Part shown: one piece after another, positions 52,401-60,800 of the stretch
How positions within the stretch are numbered: position 1 is the first letter of the stretch
Layout of the letters: every line of letters starts with the position of its first letter
DNA from: [Phialemoniopsis] sp. UDSM-2020
Taxonomy: Eukaryota; Ascomycota; Sordariomycetes; Thyridiales; Thyridiaceae
Assembly: GCA_018873225.1 (NCBI GenBank)
Contig: JAEILZ010000005.1
Coordinates: forward strand, 2,046,001 to 2,110,000
DNA: 64,000 nt
Direction: 5' to 3'
Program-made: the position numbers and the translations under genes
Notes under the pieces: generated by a model
Seen by the model: only the letters and a program-made list of their open reading frames with translations
What the model was told of the DNA's origin: nothing
The model's database searches: none

Positions 52401-52836
52401 GACTGGCGCCAAAACCGTGTTGGAGAAGGTCCCGTCTGTAACTCCGATAGACCAGACAGCGCCACCGAAGACGCCAGTCAATGCTGAAAGCCCCGGGCCC
52501 ATGACGCCTATCACTCAGGGGCCAGTTGGCGACAACGAGCAGAAACCTGCCGTTACTCCCAAAGAAAGTGAGGTTAAGGAGGTCCGTCACCGCTATCTCT
52601 TCGCGATTGAGGACCCCTTTGAACTCGATCACAATGTCGCCCGCACAGTAACACACAACGGCATTGTGTCCATACGAGATGAATTCCGGCGGGCGTGGCG
52701 AATCATCCGGAGCACGGGAAAGGGGGACATGCCGCAAGAGAACCTGCTCCAGGATGTCAAAGAAAAAGGAGAGGAGAAGAATTTGTACTGGGATTTGCTT
52801 GCCGAACTTCATGGCCAAGAGTCCTTTGAGGCTTGA
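49480..52836 (+). CDS. Cid1-like terminal nucleotidyltransferase with a large insertion in the catalytic domain
   Basis: A 1118-aa single-exon protein of the non-canonical poly(A)/poly(U) polymerase family, which adds nucleotides to RNA 3' ends. Residues 1-230 are Gln/Ser/Pro-rich and disordered. The catalytic core starts near 240; LRCFGSLSSGFATKASDMDL (about 295-314) contains the GS helix and the first two Asp. The strand VPIIKL (about 356-362) is followed by an insertion of about 425 residues before the third Asp in VGVQCDINFS (about 799); in Cid1 the same gap is short. The insert starts acidic and polar, then becomes helical (LVNYYSLAKRLLRKLDGRDI, LNDVAHAFVHGLSEERLRDR, LEKAVEKGLYSDGDV-like). 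After the third Asp the helical central domain and PAP-associated region follow: VLFVKHWAKVRDINTP, SYGYVLMVLHYLV, FLLRGFFEYYA, and IEDPFELDHNVARTV (the typical Cid1 family ending). All catalytic residues are present, so activity is likely; the substrate is unknown. Confidence 0.87.
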   Translation: MGSTQNNNGPQGPLEDHLRNLILTNSDASTREPASQHQSTNTDSSGYQPAPPLDHISEQDTQGPSPHSSKDAQAAPKASRKRPNQAQRRQMSAQLSIPIDPRPQPSPQAVRHYPSPTGYSHIQSQGSQQRVQRPQSAGFRPSYYSQPFQQSENSSRGYPAQPRHQQSQSYHGPGYQARAPDWRQAAGRGSEYTPRGHNPSFSDHGAPSPGSHRYQTSLPHHQPRHQHVRSEDLREQTSLLEDLCNTIIADAEIDVALIQEKETFRINIERICQNAVAKFEQESSGLRDFPPESVQLRCFGSLSSGFATKASDMDLGLLSPLSRPQPDELGSLIPRIIEKAFLDAGLGARLLTRTRVPIIKLCESPPEQLRQDLLRERSKWEQGITEDHEPAGADDDDHEDHVRPHTRDGSTTHTVAAHKGPEHSVSSVNHDDSITTGEISKTASRKGAKPSTDPQIEAQDRSFHLKQADRQHLVNYYSLAKRLLRKLDGRDITHSTAKHFRLEDLTILNDVAHAFVHGLSEERLRDRLLSYQSLSREDATGSPVYRSLAGVYTQAEGEKMVMVWEDRKVHEKNPENESQAQRKINNWRVLQDRNNFGLDILGHNKELQLAADHLRRVPSIQLMMLEQGQYESPTQYHSRTIKLLLDLGGYDSSTPTIDNLPIHTTIIEQYIKGIWGEEIRKQVKAFALENDQMTLRAVARRHKSLHLATEFEKAVEKGLYSDGDVADIKTYIALLRMPLRQVRGNDRQLDYIVNSSAFPAPLLEKISRVTDPAKLAPNQPRDPYRDRLEFPKSGVGVQCDINFSAHLALHNTLLLRCYSHTDPRVRPLVLFVKHWAKVRDINTPYRGTLSSYGYVLMVLHYLVNIAQPFVCPNLQALAPPPDPSLTMQQVQETMVCKGKNVQFWRDENAIKNLAREGALTQNRDSIGFLLRGFFEYYAQSHFMSTVPGRGFDWGRDVLSLRTQGGLLSKQDKGWTGAKTVLEKVPSVTPIDQTAPPKTPVNAESPGPMTPITQGPVGDNEQKPAVTPKESEVKEVRHRYLFAIEDPFELDHNVARTVTHNGIVSIRDEFRRAWRIIRSTGKGDMPQENLLQDVKEKGEEKNLYWDLLAELHGQESFEA

Positions 52837-53398
52837 TCTTAATCAGTTCCAATGTAGGACATAGCTGGAGCCAGTGTCTCACGGCTGGACAATGATCCTG
52901 CTGTTAGTTAGACATGATTACTACCCAAGAGTCAACTACTCGTGTCTTGATAGCTACTAGACCCACAACTCAAATTGCTCGCAATGCCTCTTTGAATGGC
53001 CAATTATTTGCTTCGTTTTGGTCCCTTTGTGGTTATTTATAGATGCAGAACTCTTTGCTTCAACTACATAGCTACTGATGAAAGAATTGTCACCCTTTAT
53101 CCTGGTGACCGAGTGTGTGAGCTTTGTGCTCGATCTTTGTAAGGATACAAAGACTATGATACCATGCAGGCCCTCGCTAGTTGAGAAAGATACTATCTAG
53201 ATTCTAGATGAGAAGAATATTTAATTCATGTACTGGCCATGCATGTTGTCAGTCTGCCTTTGATTATTGTTTATATAGTGCAAGCAATCGACTTATACAC
53301 GAACATATCCGCGCTCTTCAAAGTATTTCAAGGACCCAAAAGCCAACATCTTCCGAATACTTCATCCCGAACTGTACTGGAGCTTTAGAGTAAGAGCT
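52837..53398. other. Intergenic region between two plus-strand genes
   Basis: A 562-bp AT-rich span holding the 3' UTR of the Cid1-like gene and the promoter of the next. I see no gene. Confidence 0.5.
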
Positions 53399-54958
53399 AT
53401 GTCTCCGTCTAGGAACCTTAGAAGTCAATCATCCGAGCCTTTGGCCTCAAAGGCACAGGCCACGTCTTCTCGTCAAGCTACAAGCGATGGTGACGCCCCG
53501 ACTCCCGATCCCCCTACCCTCTTGCCGTCAAATCCTATAAAGCGTAAGTCTGAGGATGAGGCTTCAGCTCCGTCACACCATTCACCAAAACGTCGCCGTA
53601 CCGGGGAGTCTGGCGCTGAATCTCATGCATCTCAAGAGCCGGCGCCAGCACAACCAAGTTCTCCCCGAACAGAGGCGCTTGAAAGGCAACGACTTCGCTC
53701 AGAGCTTTGGATGGAAGAACTCGAGACGATCCGGCGCCCTCAGCCTCTCTTGTCACACGAAGTCGCAGTTGTTGTCATTAAGGCTCAACCAAAGCCCTCA
53801 TCTCGCTCCTCGGGTATTTCCAAAGTGGCCAAGGCTCCAGGTGATCTCAACAATGGCTCGAGTGGAAGTACTCCCATCGGATCATCAAGTGAGCCAGCCA
53901 TTGTCTTGAGTGACGATGATACAGAGGATGAAAACGACAACCCTGTGGTGGAGGGAGAAGCGCCAGATCTCGAGCCGTTGCAGTTTTACGGCGTCAATGA
54001 TGTCACCGAGGAGTTGGTGCGGTTTCAAGACCGTAGCTCTCACCGAGGCGAGATTCCGGGCCCGACTACATCAGACCGTCTACTGAGGGCTCCGATGAGG
54101 GACGAGTTGCAGTTGAGGCTGCATCAACAAGTTAGGTATTCCCGACACCCGGCCAAGCAACGAATGCACTGGGAGTACGCTCTGGACTTGGACCAGGCGA
54201 TCAACAAGCACTGGAAGGACGGTTCGACAGTACCGCTGCTCAAAGGGTTTCCCCTCGTGGAGGACGTCGTCTTTCTTAGAGCTGCCAATCTCGGAAGCCC
54301 AAGCAACTGCTACTGGAATGCCATCAGTCTGCACATCTACGGTAGTCCGGAATTCGGTGCAAGAGTGAAGAGCGAGCACATCGAGCACGTCCGCGCCATT
54401 CTCTCCAACAAGACTCACCCGCTGCATGAAAAGTATAAAACCATAAACAGCCAGTTCTATAAGACGAGGATCGTACCGTTTGGGAATATTGAGAAGAAGG
54501 GACCGGCGCTGCTCAACCTGTGGCAGATTCTCCAAGTACCAGGGGCATGGACGCCTAGTGCAATGGTGGATATTACGGCCGATTTATATGGCGTCTTTCT
54601 CATCTTGTACACCACGAAAAAAAAGCAAGAAAAGGGCAGCAAGGAAGTGTTCGAAGAAGTCTCCGAGGTCAAGGCCAAGGGCCGCTACAACGCGCGACAT
54701 CTGTTCTTGCTCTTTGCAAACAACAACCACTACCAGCCCATGACACCAAACGAGTATTACGGCTGGGAGTTTCAGTGCCCGAGGATCACGCGGGCCTCGA
54801 CTATGGGTTACCCTCAGGCACCACCTACTCTCAAGGGCAAGGACGGCATTGAGCACACGTGGCGTCGCGAGTTTGGCAATGTACACCCGCCTGTGCCTGT
54901 GAACCATGCCTTTGAGGTCAAAGGGCTGCAGCGAACAGTGGCGGATAGAAATCGGTGA
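53399..54958 (+). CDS. OTU-like cysteine-peptidase candidate
   Basis: A 519-aa single-exon protein. Residues 1-190 are Ser/Pro/Glu-rich and disordered, with a bipartite basic patch (PKRRRTG) and a motif PAIVLSDDDTEDEND, which resembles a SUMO-interacting hydrophobic-plus-acidic stretch. Residues about 230-500 look folded. LGSPSNCYWNAISLHIYG (about 298-315) matches the OTU Cys box (family pattern roughly D-G-x-C-L-F/W), with Cys near 304, and FANNNHYQPM (about 438-447) matches the OTU His box. Between them are EHVRAILSN and PSAMVDITADLYGVFLILYT, in the order expected for an OTU fold. The Asp normally before the Gly-x-Cys is not evident (Ser-Pro-Ser-Asn-Cys), so activity is uncertain. A deubiquitinase-like nuclear protein is the best guess; a diverged viral-OTU-like or other papain-fold family is possible. 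Confidence 0.6.
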   Translation: MSPSRNLRSQSSEPLASKAQATSSRQATSDGDAPTPDPPTLLPSNPIKRKSEDEASAPSHHSPKRRRTGESGAESHASQEPAPAQPSSPRTEALERQRLRSELWMEELETIRRPQPLLSHEVAVVVIKAQPKPSSRSSGISKVAKAPGDLNNGSSGSTPIGSSSEPAIVLSDDDTEDENDNPVVEGEAPDLEPLQFYGVNDVTEELVRFQDRSSHRGEIPGPTTSDRLLRAPMRDELQLRLHQQVRYSRHPAKQRMHWEYALDLDQAINKHWKDGSTVPLLKGFPLVEDVVFLRAANLGSPSNCYWNAISLHIYGSPEFGARVKSEHIEHVRAILSNKTHPLHEKYKTINSQFYKTRIVPFGNIEKKGPALLNLWQILQVPGAWTPSAMVDITADLYGVFLILYTTKKKQEKGSKEVFEEVSEVKAKGRYNARHLFLLFANNNHYQPMTPNEYYGWEFQCPRITRASTMGYPQAPPTLKGKDGIEHTWRREFGNVHPPVPVNHAFEVKGLQRTVADRNR

Positions 54959-55440
54959 GACATTGATTTACTGGGTTTTGTATGTTGGGTCGAATGGGTG
55001 AGTCAGTTTCAGTATGTAACATATTTGTCAGCATCTTTCAAGAATTCACGTCATTTCATTCTCATTACCACTTGACTGACATTAACATTTAATGTCGTAT
55101 AAGGCGCATGCCGTCGGAAACCGAGATCGGGGTTATCAGATCGTGCAAGGGTCCCCTGTTGTCTCAGTGGTACTGCCGTTGCAATGTTATTATTAGCTCA
55201 ATCTTGCTTTTATCTTATCGCACGATCTCCCCCACCAAAAAAGTCCCTTCTCAGACATTTTTTTCCCTACAGCCCCGCCATCAGGCCAAGAAGTGCTCTG
55301 TAGTTGAGTTTGTCTGTCCACATCATTCGCTTTCGGAACAGGACTCTAGATTTTTCTTGTTTTCTTCGAATCTTCTGGGCCACTGTGTGGAAGATTGCGA
55401 CTCGCTCTTTCCCGCTATATTCAGTCACGACTTTGACAAG
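54959..55440. promoter_or_regulatory. Promoter/5' leader region of the deoxyhypusine hydroxylase gene
   Basis: A 482-bp span between two plus-strand genes. An open frame runs through from 55108 into the next gene, but it lacks conservation and I treat it as 5' UTR. Confidence 0.5.
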
Positions 55441-56510
55441 ATGACAACAGATCAGGTCGAGACGACGCCCGAGGCGACCATCCTCAGTCTGCGCAAGTCA
55501 CTCTGCGCCGAGACGACCCCCCTTCCCGTGCGCTTCCGGGCCCTTTTCTCCCTCAAGCATCTGGCTCGCCATTCCACCGGCGCCGAATCGAAAGCTGCCG
55601 TCGATGCCATTGCCGCTGCTCTCTCCTCCCCCTCTGCTCTGCTCAAGCATGAACTCGCATACTGTCTGGGTCAGACAGCAAACATGGAAGCCGTAGTACC
55701 CTTACAAAACGTCTTGAAAGATGTGAAAGAGGACCCCATGTGTCGACATGAGGCTGCGGAGGCTCTCGGCGCGCTGGGAGATGCTGGTAGCTTGAACTTG
55801 CTCAAGGAGTTCCGCGACCGCAAGGGCGAGGAGGTTGTCGTCACAGAGACGTGCGAGATTGCTATCGACAGGATCGAGTGGGAGAACTCCGAACAACGCA
55901 AGCAGGAGAAGCTGCGCCAGAGGTGAGCAGGTTACTGTCTTACGACAGGCAGTGAGGCCTTTGTAGTTCTCGAAACCTTTTGCTAACGATGCGCGTCAGT
56001 GACTTCGCCTCCGTCGATCCCGCGCCTCCCATGCCAGAAGAGCACCAGACGGTGGAACAGCTTGAAAAGGATTTGATGGATACCAGCCTCCCGCTGTTCA
56101 GGCGTTACCGAGCCATGTTCGGGCTGCGCGACCTTGCATCCCCCCCTGATCTTCCCACCGCTGTCCCCGCCGTACATGCCCTAGCAACTGGCTTCGCCGA
56201 CAGCTCCGCACTCTTCCGGCATGAGATTGCATTTGTATTTGGACAGCTCTCTCATCCCGCATCCATCCCAGCTCTGTCCGCAGCCCTATCAAACGTGGAG
56301 GAAGCAAGTATGGTTCGTCATGAAGCAGCCGAGGCTCTTGGCAGCCTGGGCGACGAAGAGGGAGTCGAGGCGTTCCTCAAAGGCTTCCTGCATGACAAGG
56401 AGAAGGTGGTTCGAGAAAGTGTCATTGTCGCACTCGACATGGCTGAGTACGAGAGGGGCCAAGACGCGGAGTACGCTCTGATTCCAGAAGCGGCTGGAGC
56501 ATCAGCATGA
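55441..56510 (+). CDS. LIA1: Deoxyhypusine hydroxylase
   Basis: This HEAT-repeat, di-iron enzyme converts deoxyhypusine to hypusine on translation factor eIF5A, the last step of that modification, in the cytoplasm. Two exons (55441-55922, 56000-56510) give 330 aa, the usual size. The intron has a GTGAGC donor and joins LRQS to DFASVDPA. Four His-Glu motifs that bind the iron pair are present in two symmetrical halves: [12 protein letters not shown] and [14 protein letters not shown] in exon 1, [12 protein letters not shown] and [14 protein letters not shown] in exon 2. I start at 55441 because the family begins a few residues before the first repeat ([20 protein letters not shown]); a longer upstream extension of the frame to 55108 has no similarity and is probably 5' UTR. 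Confidence 0.97.
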
Positions 56511-56680
56511 ATGCGAGTATTGGCGTTATGATGTTTCGACTTGTATAGCACAGGCGTTTGGGCGACATGGAGAGTCTGGGAAAATATATTGAATTTCTTC
56601 AAAGGGGTATCATAATCTTCTATATCGTCGTCGCCTTTCCACGTGTCTCCTGCGTCTCAATAGAGACCTCGCCAAGTCAT

Positions 56681-57167
56681 TTAGTTGTTGTCGTTCCACC
56701 TAGTGATTGTCAGCAAGTGTACATATAACTGCACATGGAAACAACTGACCTGAAACCGCAGTCGCAATTGTAGAACACAGTTGTGCCTTCATCGGCACTG
56801 CGCAGCTGGACAGCAGAGAATCGGACTTCGGTACGGCCGCACTTGGGACATGTTGCATTGGTAGTCGCTTCAGTCTGGATCTTGTGTCGCTCGACTACCT
56901 GAACACTGGACAACTGGATACGGAGAGGCGAGGGAAAGTCGGAAGGTTTTGTTTGAGTGATGATCGTCTGTGAAGCCGCATTGTCTGGCGTATCAACATT
57001 CATATTAGTCGGCCTGTCAACGTGCTGGTTTGTCCATTCAATACCGACGTACCTGGATTTTCAGCACCGCAGCAATTGCAAAGAAGGATATTCTTTGCAG
57101 TACCTTTCGATGCGGGAAGGAGATTGCCGCAATCGGTACAGAAGACGAGAGAGCCAATAGTTGCCAT
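56681..57167 (-). CDS. RPA12: RNA polymerase I subunit RPA12
   Basis: Rpa12 is the zinc-ribbon subunit of Pol I that supports transcript cleavage and termination in the nucleolus. Three exons (57167-57053, 56984-56750, 56699-56681) give 122 aa, the normal length. The N-terminal ribbon reads FCTDCGNLLP then LCNCCGAENP (C-X2-C twice). The C-terminal ribbon has CPKCGRTEVRFSAVQLRSAD, including the Gln-Leu-Arg-Ser-Ala-Asp-Glu loop shared with TFIIS, then FYNCDCGFRWNDNN. Here the last Cys pair is C-X-C, not C-X2-C. The last exon is only 19 nt and encodes the end (WNDNN); it follows a 50-bp intron with a CTGACAAT branch and CACTAG acceptor. Without the two splices neither ribbon would be complete. 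Confidence 0.94.
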
Positions 57168-57808
57168 GGCTGCCAAGTGGTGAATCGTCCGGTCGATATT
57201 TTGGGTCAGAGTCAAGATGTACCGAAAGACTTGCTATATTTTTTTCTCCCAGACATCAATTGAAGGAGCCAGCCGATAAGGAGAGGAAGCGACGCGATAA
57301 GGAAATGTGGAGAATGAAACATTTGCGCATTGTCGCGCCGCACGGGCCACGTCGCAGCACCTGCCACGCCTCTCCTGGTGACTCGGGTGTCAAACCCCGC
57401 TGGGCGGCAGAGGCGCCAGGTACCCCTACAGCGGCCAGTTCACTAACCCAGGTCCCTGTGCTCAGCTCGATGTGGTGCCTGACGCTCCCCGTCACTTCCC
57501 CCAGTTTTCACCAAAGGCCGTTAGCGTGCGAGGCTGTCACCAGAGCTGCGACTTCCATTTGATCTGGACTCAACCAACCCCGAGTCATCCATCGCAAGAC
57601 TGGAAGGAGCAGTCCATCGCCCCTGATTGCTCAATGCTCAACCGAATGATCTCCCCCGCTGTCGCTGTCTGCGATTGAAGTCGCATGAAGCAACCTTTCT
57701 CGATTTGCACGACCCGTCGATAGCGCTCGGTTCTTAGATGCAACAGTGAGGCTAGTTATCGATCGAGTCTTCTCAAAGTCCTGCCATGGTCAACCGAGCA
57801 CAATAAAC
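57168..57808. promoter_or_regulatory. Divergent promoter region (RPA12 / SCC2)
   Basis: A 641-bp span between divergent starts, so both promoters lie here. No frame in it has a domain, and no site is assigned. Confidence 0.5.
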
Positions 57809-60800
57809 ATGGCACACTCCAGAGCCGCCGCTCAAAATGGGCTGCCTAATGGGCAAGCTTCGTCAGCTAGATCCGCGGCATCATCTCAGAAGTTTTCGAG
57901 GCCCTTTACCCTGCAAGAGGCCTTGCCTTACTCTCCCTTCACCTCTATCGTTCCCTTCGAGTCAGGTACGTGTGAACCGGTCGCTCACCTTCGTCGCGAC
58001 TCTTTTTGTCCTCGCTTCTGACTCATGTCGGCTTTAGAAATCATCCCAACACCGACTATCGGCTCTGCGCTGCCGGCGCATAACATCTCTGATGTCGTTC
58101 CCCGCCAGGACTACGATGCGCTGAACCAAGAGGCAGATGCACCCTCAACGACATCAAGGAAACTGGAACAGAGCTTGGAGCAAGTCCAGCAGCTGCTGCA
58201 TCCCAATAAGCTAACCCAATAGTGAGTGGCGTTCTGAAAGCCGTGGCGAGGCTTTACTGACAACTCGTAGCACTTTCCGTCACACTCCCGTACCCTCTAC
58301 GGGAGCATCAACCTCTCCCAACCTCGCTGCCGGGCTTCCGCCATTCGCCAAGATGGTCTACACAAGATCATCCGTTTCTTTTCGATATCCCACCCCTGAG
58401 ACGCCCGGTCAGACTTCTCCAAACGGACAAACGACGCCTAAGGTCCGCTCGAAACCAAAACCAAAGTCTCCCGCCGTGCGAAAGGTCGACGCGCCCAAAG
58501 GTGCTGCGACAAATGCGGCCGCAAACAAGCAAGCGCATGCCTACAACTCAGCCAACTTTGAGATCGTCATACCCACAAAGACCGAGGTAGACGCTGACAA
58601 TCTCAACTTCGGCATCAATCCACAGGTGCTCGAAGTGCCCGTCAAACCCAAGATAGAGGATACCAAGATTGTCGAACCTCAAGCTCTGCTCAGTATACCC
58701 GATATAGCTGTACAGAAGGACCCGATTGCGCCGCCCCAAAATAGTTTCACCATTGAGCTCTCAGCGCCTGCAGGTTTCAACAAGGATGAATACCAGGTCG
58801 TACCCGATTCACCCGAGGCACCAGAGAATCTTTCGAGGAGGAGAAACCAGGGGGGCTATGCTGAGGAGCAAGACGCTTATGGAGCCAGTCTTGACCAGCG
58901 GCAAAGGGCTAATACAGCTTACCAAGACATGCGGCGGTTATTCCAAGAGATTTTCGAGGCCGAACAGAACATGACTGGCCAACAGAACAGCTCCAGGCTG
59001 GTGGTGATGACCAACGACCAAGAATCGACCTTGTCCGCGGCAGCTTCCCAGAAAGCTCACAGTGCTATCAAGAAGGCCATCGACCTCGGTTGTTTTACCG
59101 CCGCACCCTTGGACGACTTGCTTCATATGCAGAGACTTAGTGAAGGTGCGCTTCGACATGCTGAGAGCCTGGACGTCAAGATCGACGAGTCCTGGGGGGA
59201 CAACGAGCTCGTGTCCTGGGTCCAGCAGCTTTCCGAAGTTGATGCTGGGTTGAAAGCTGCGCGCATGGCGCTGAGACTGATGGGGGGCGGCCGAGAAGAC
59301 CGACAGCTCTATTCGGAGGACTTGATACAAATCGCGCTGAATCTTTTCAAGAACGTCATGGACGGGATAATAGTGCCCATCGCGGAGCTGCGGCCCACAG
59401 GCTCTACAGAGCAGCTCTTCAGAGGTTTGTCGTCTCACAAGAAGCAGATTGTGCCCATATTTACGACTTGCGAACGGCTCTTCGCTCTGATGGGGACTCT
59501 TGTCGCGAGCATTGACCTGTCGGAGACAGTCATCAACACCTTGGAGTTTGTGGCCTCTCGTCTCATGTTTGTCGAGAATGCGCACACTGAGCGCGAGTCG
59601 GTCATTGGAGTGCAGAAGTTCGATGTCCTGCGCTCGGTTGCGATGGACATGTTGTCACAGATATTCCTGGCGAACCCTTCTCAACGCCAAGGAATTTTTG
59701 ACGACATTCTCACCTCACTTGAGAAGCTTCCTGTTGGAAGGCTCAGCGCACGTCAGTTCAAATTGGCAGACGGCAAGAACATACAAGCAGTGTCCGCTTT
59801 GATCATGCGACTGGTACAAGCCAGCTCGAGCAAGGTCGACGATGGCAAGGCTAAGAGTCGGAGTAGAGCCCTGCAAGCAGCTGCTGAGAACGGGAACACA
59901 ACCGATCATGACCTTGGAGAGGAGCTGCTAGGCCAAGCGCAGGCCACGGTCTTGAGTGAGGAGCAGGCCGGGATCCAACATGCGACTGCTATCCAGGAGC
60001 TCCAAAGTGCCGTCAACCCCCTCTTGGACACTGCACGACGCAATGCATCCTATGTGATCAACTTCATTGTCAATCGCGCCCTCAAATCAACGAAATCTGG
60101 CGACGCACCTTATCGCAACCTGCTAGATCTGTTTGTGGAGGACTTCACAACTTGTCTTGACTTGCCAGACTGGCCAGCTGCAGAACTTCTTCTTCGTCTT
60201 CTGATGATGATGATGGTCAAACTTGTCGAAGGAGAGAAGAGTGCTGCACCGGCCAAGAACATGGCCCTCGAACTACTCGGCGTTATGGTTGCCGCCATCT
60301 CGAAGATTCGCGACCTGACTCGAAAGATGGCCCACTCCTTGGACACGACGGAGTCTTTGAATGGCTTCCTCGCAGACATGGCATTGGAAGTGCTTGTCCG
60401 CAAGCCGCAAGCCGAACACATGTGTGCGTGGGCTGGACCGTATCGAGCAGATGTGGAATACCTCCAAGGACGCCTCAAGGACGATCCTCATCTTACAGGC
60501 GCAATCTCATATGTGGCGATGGACTGGGCGAGCAAGATCTGTTCCGGGTACGACTCTTTCGAAGACGATCGCGATGGGCGGGACAATGAAATGGGCCGGT
60601 TGGCTTTCCGACTAAGGATGATGATTGAGGACCAGCAATGGCTCTCTAATGAGTACAGCTTTGGGACCGTGACGCCAAGTCAGGCTAAGATGGCACATTA
60701 TGCCATTCTTGCCCGCTCTCAACTTTGCGAGGCGTTCAGCGCAATTCTCAACCTTTTACTCGGATCCCTGTCCAGTGATCAAGCAACTGTGCGCAGCAAA

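Noticed and set aside
55108..55440. N-terminal extension of deoxyhypusine hydroxylase
   Set aside because: It would add 111 non-conserved residues before a protein that already has the normal family length.
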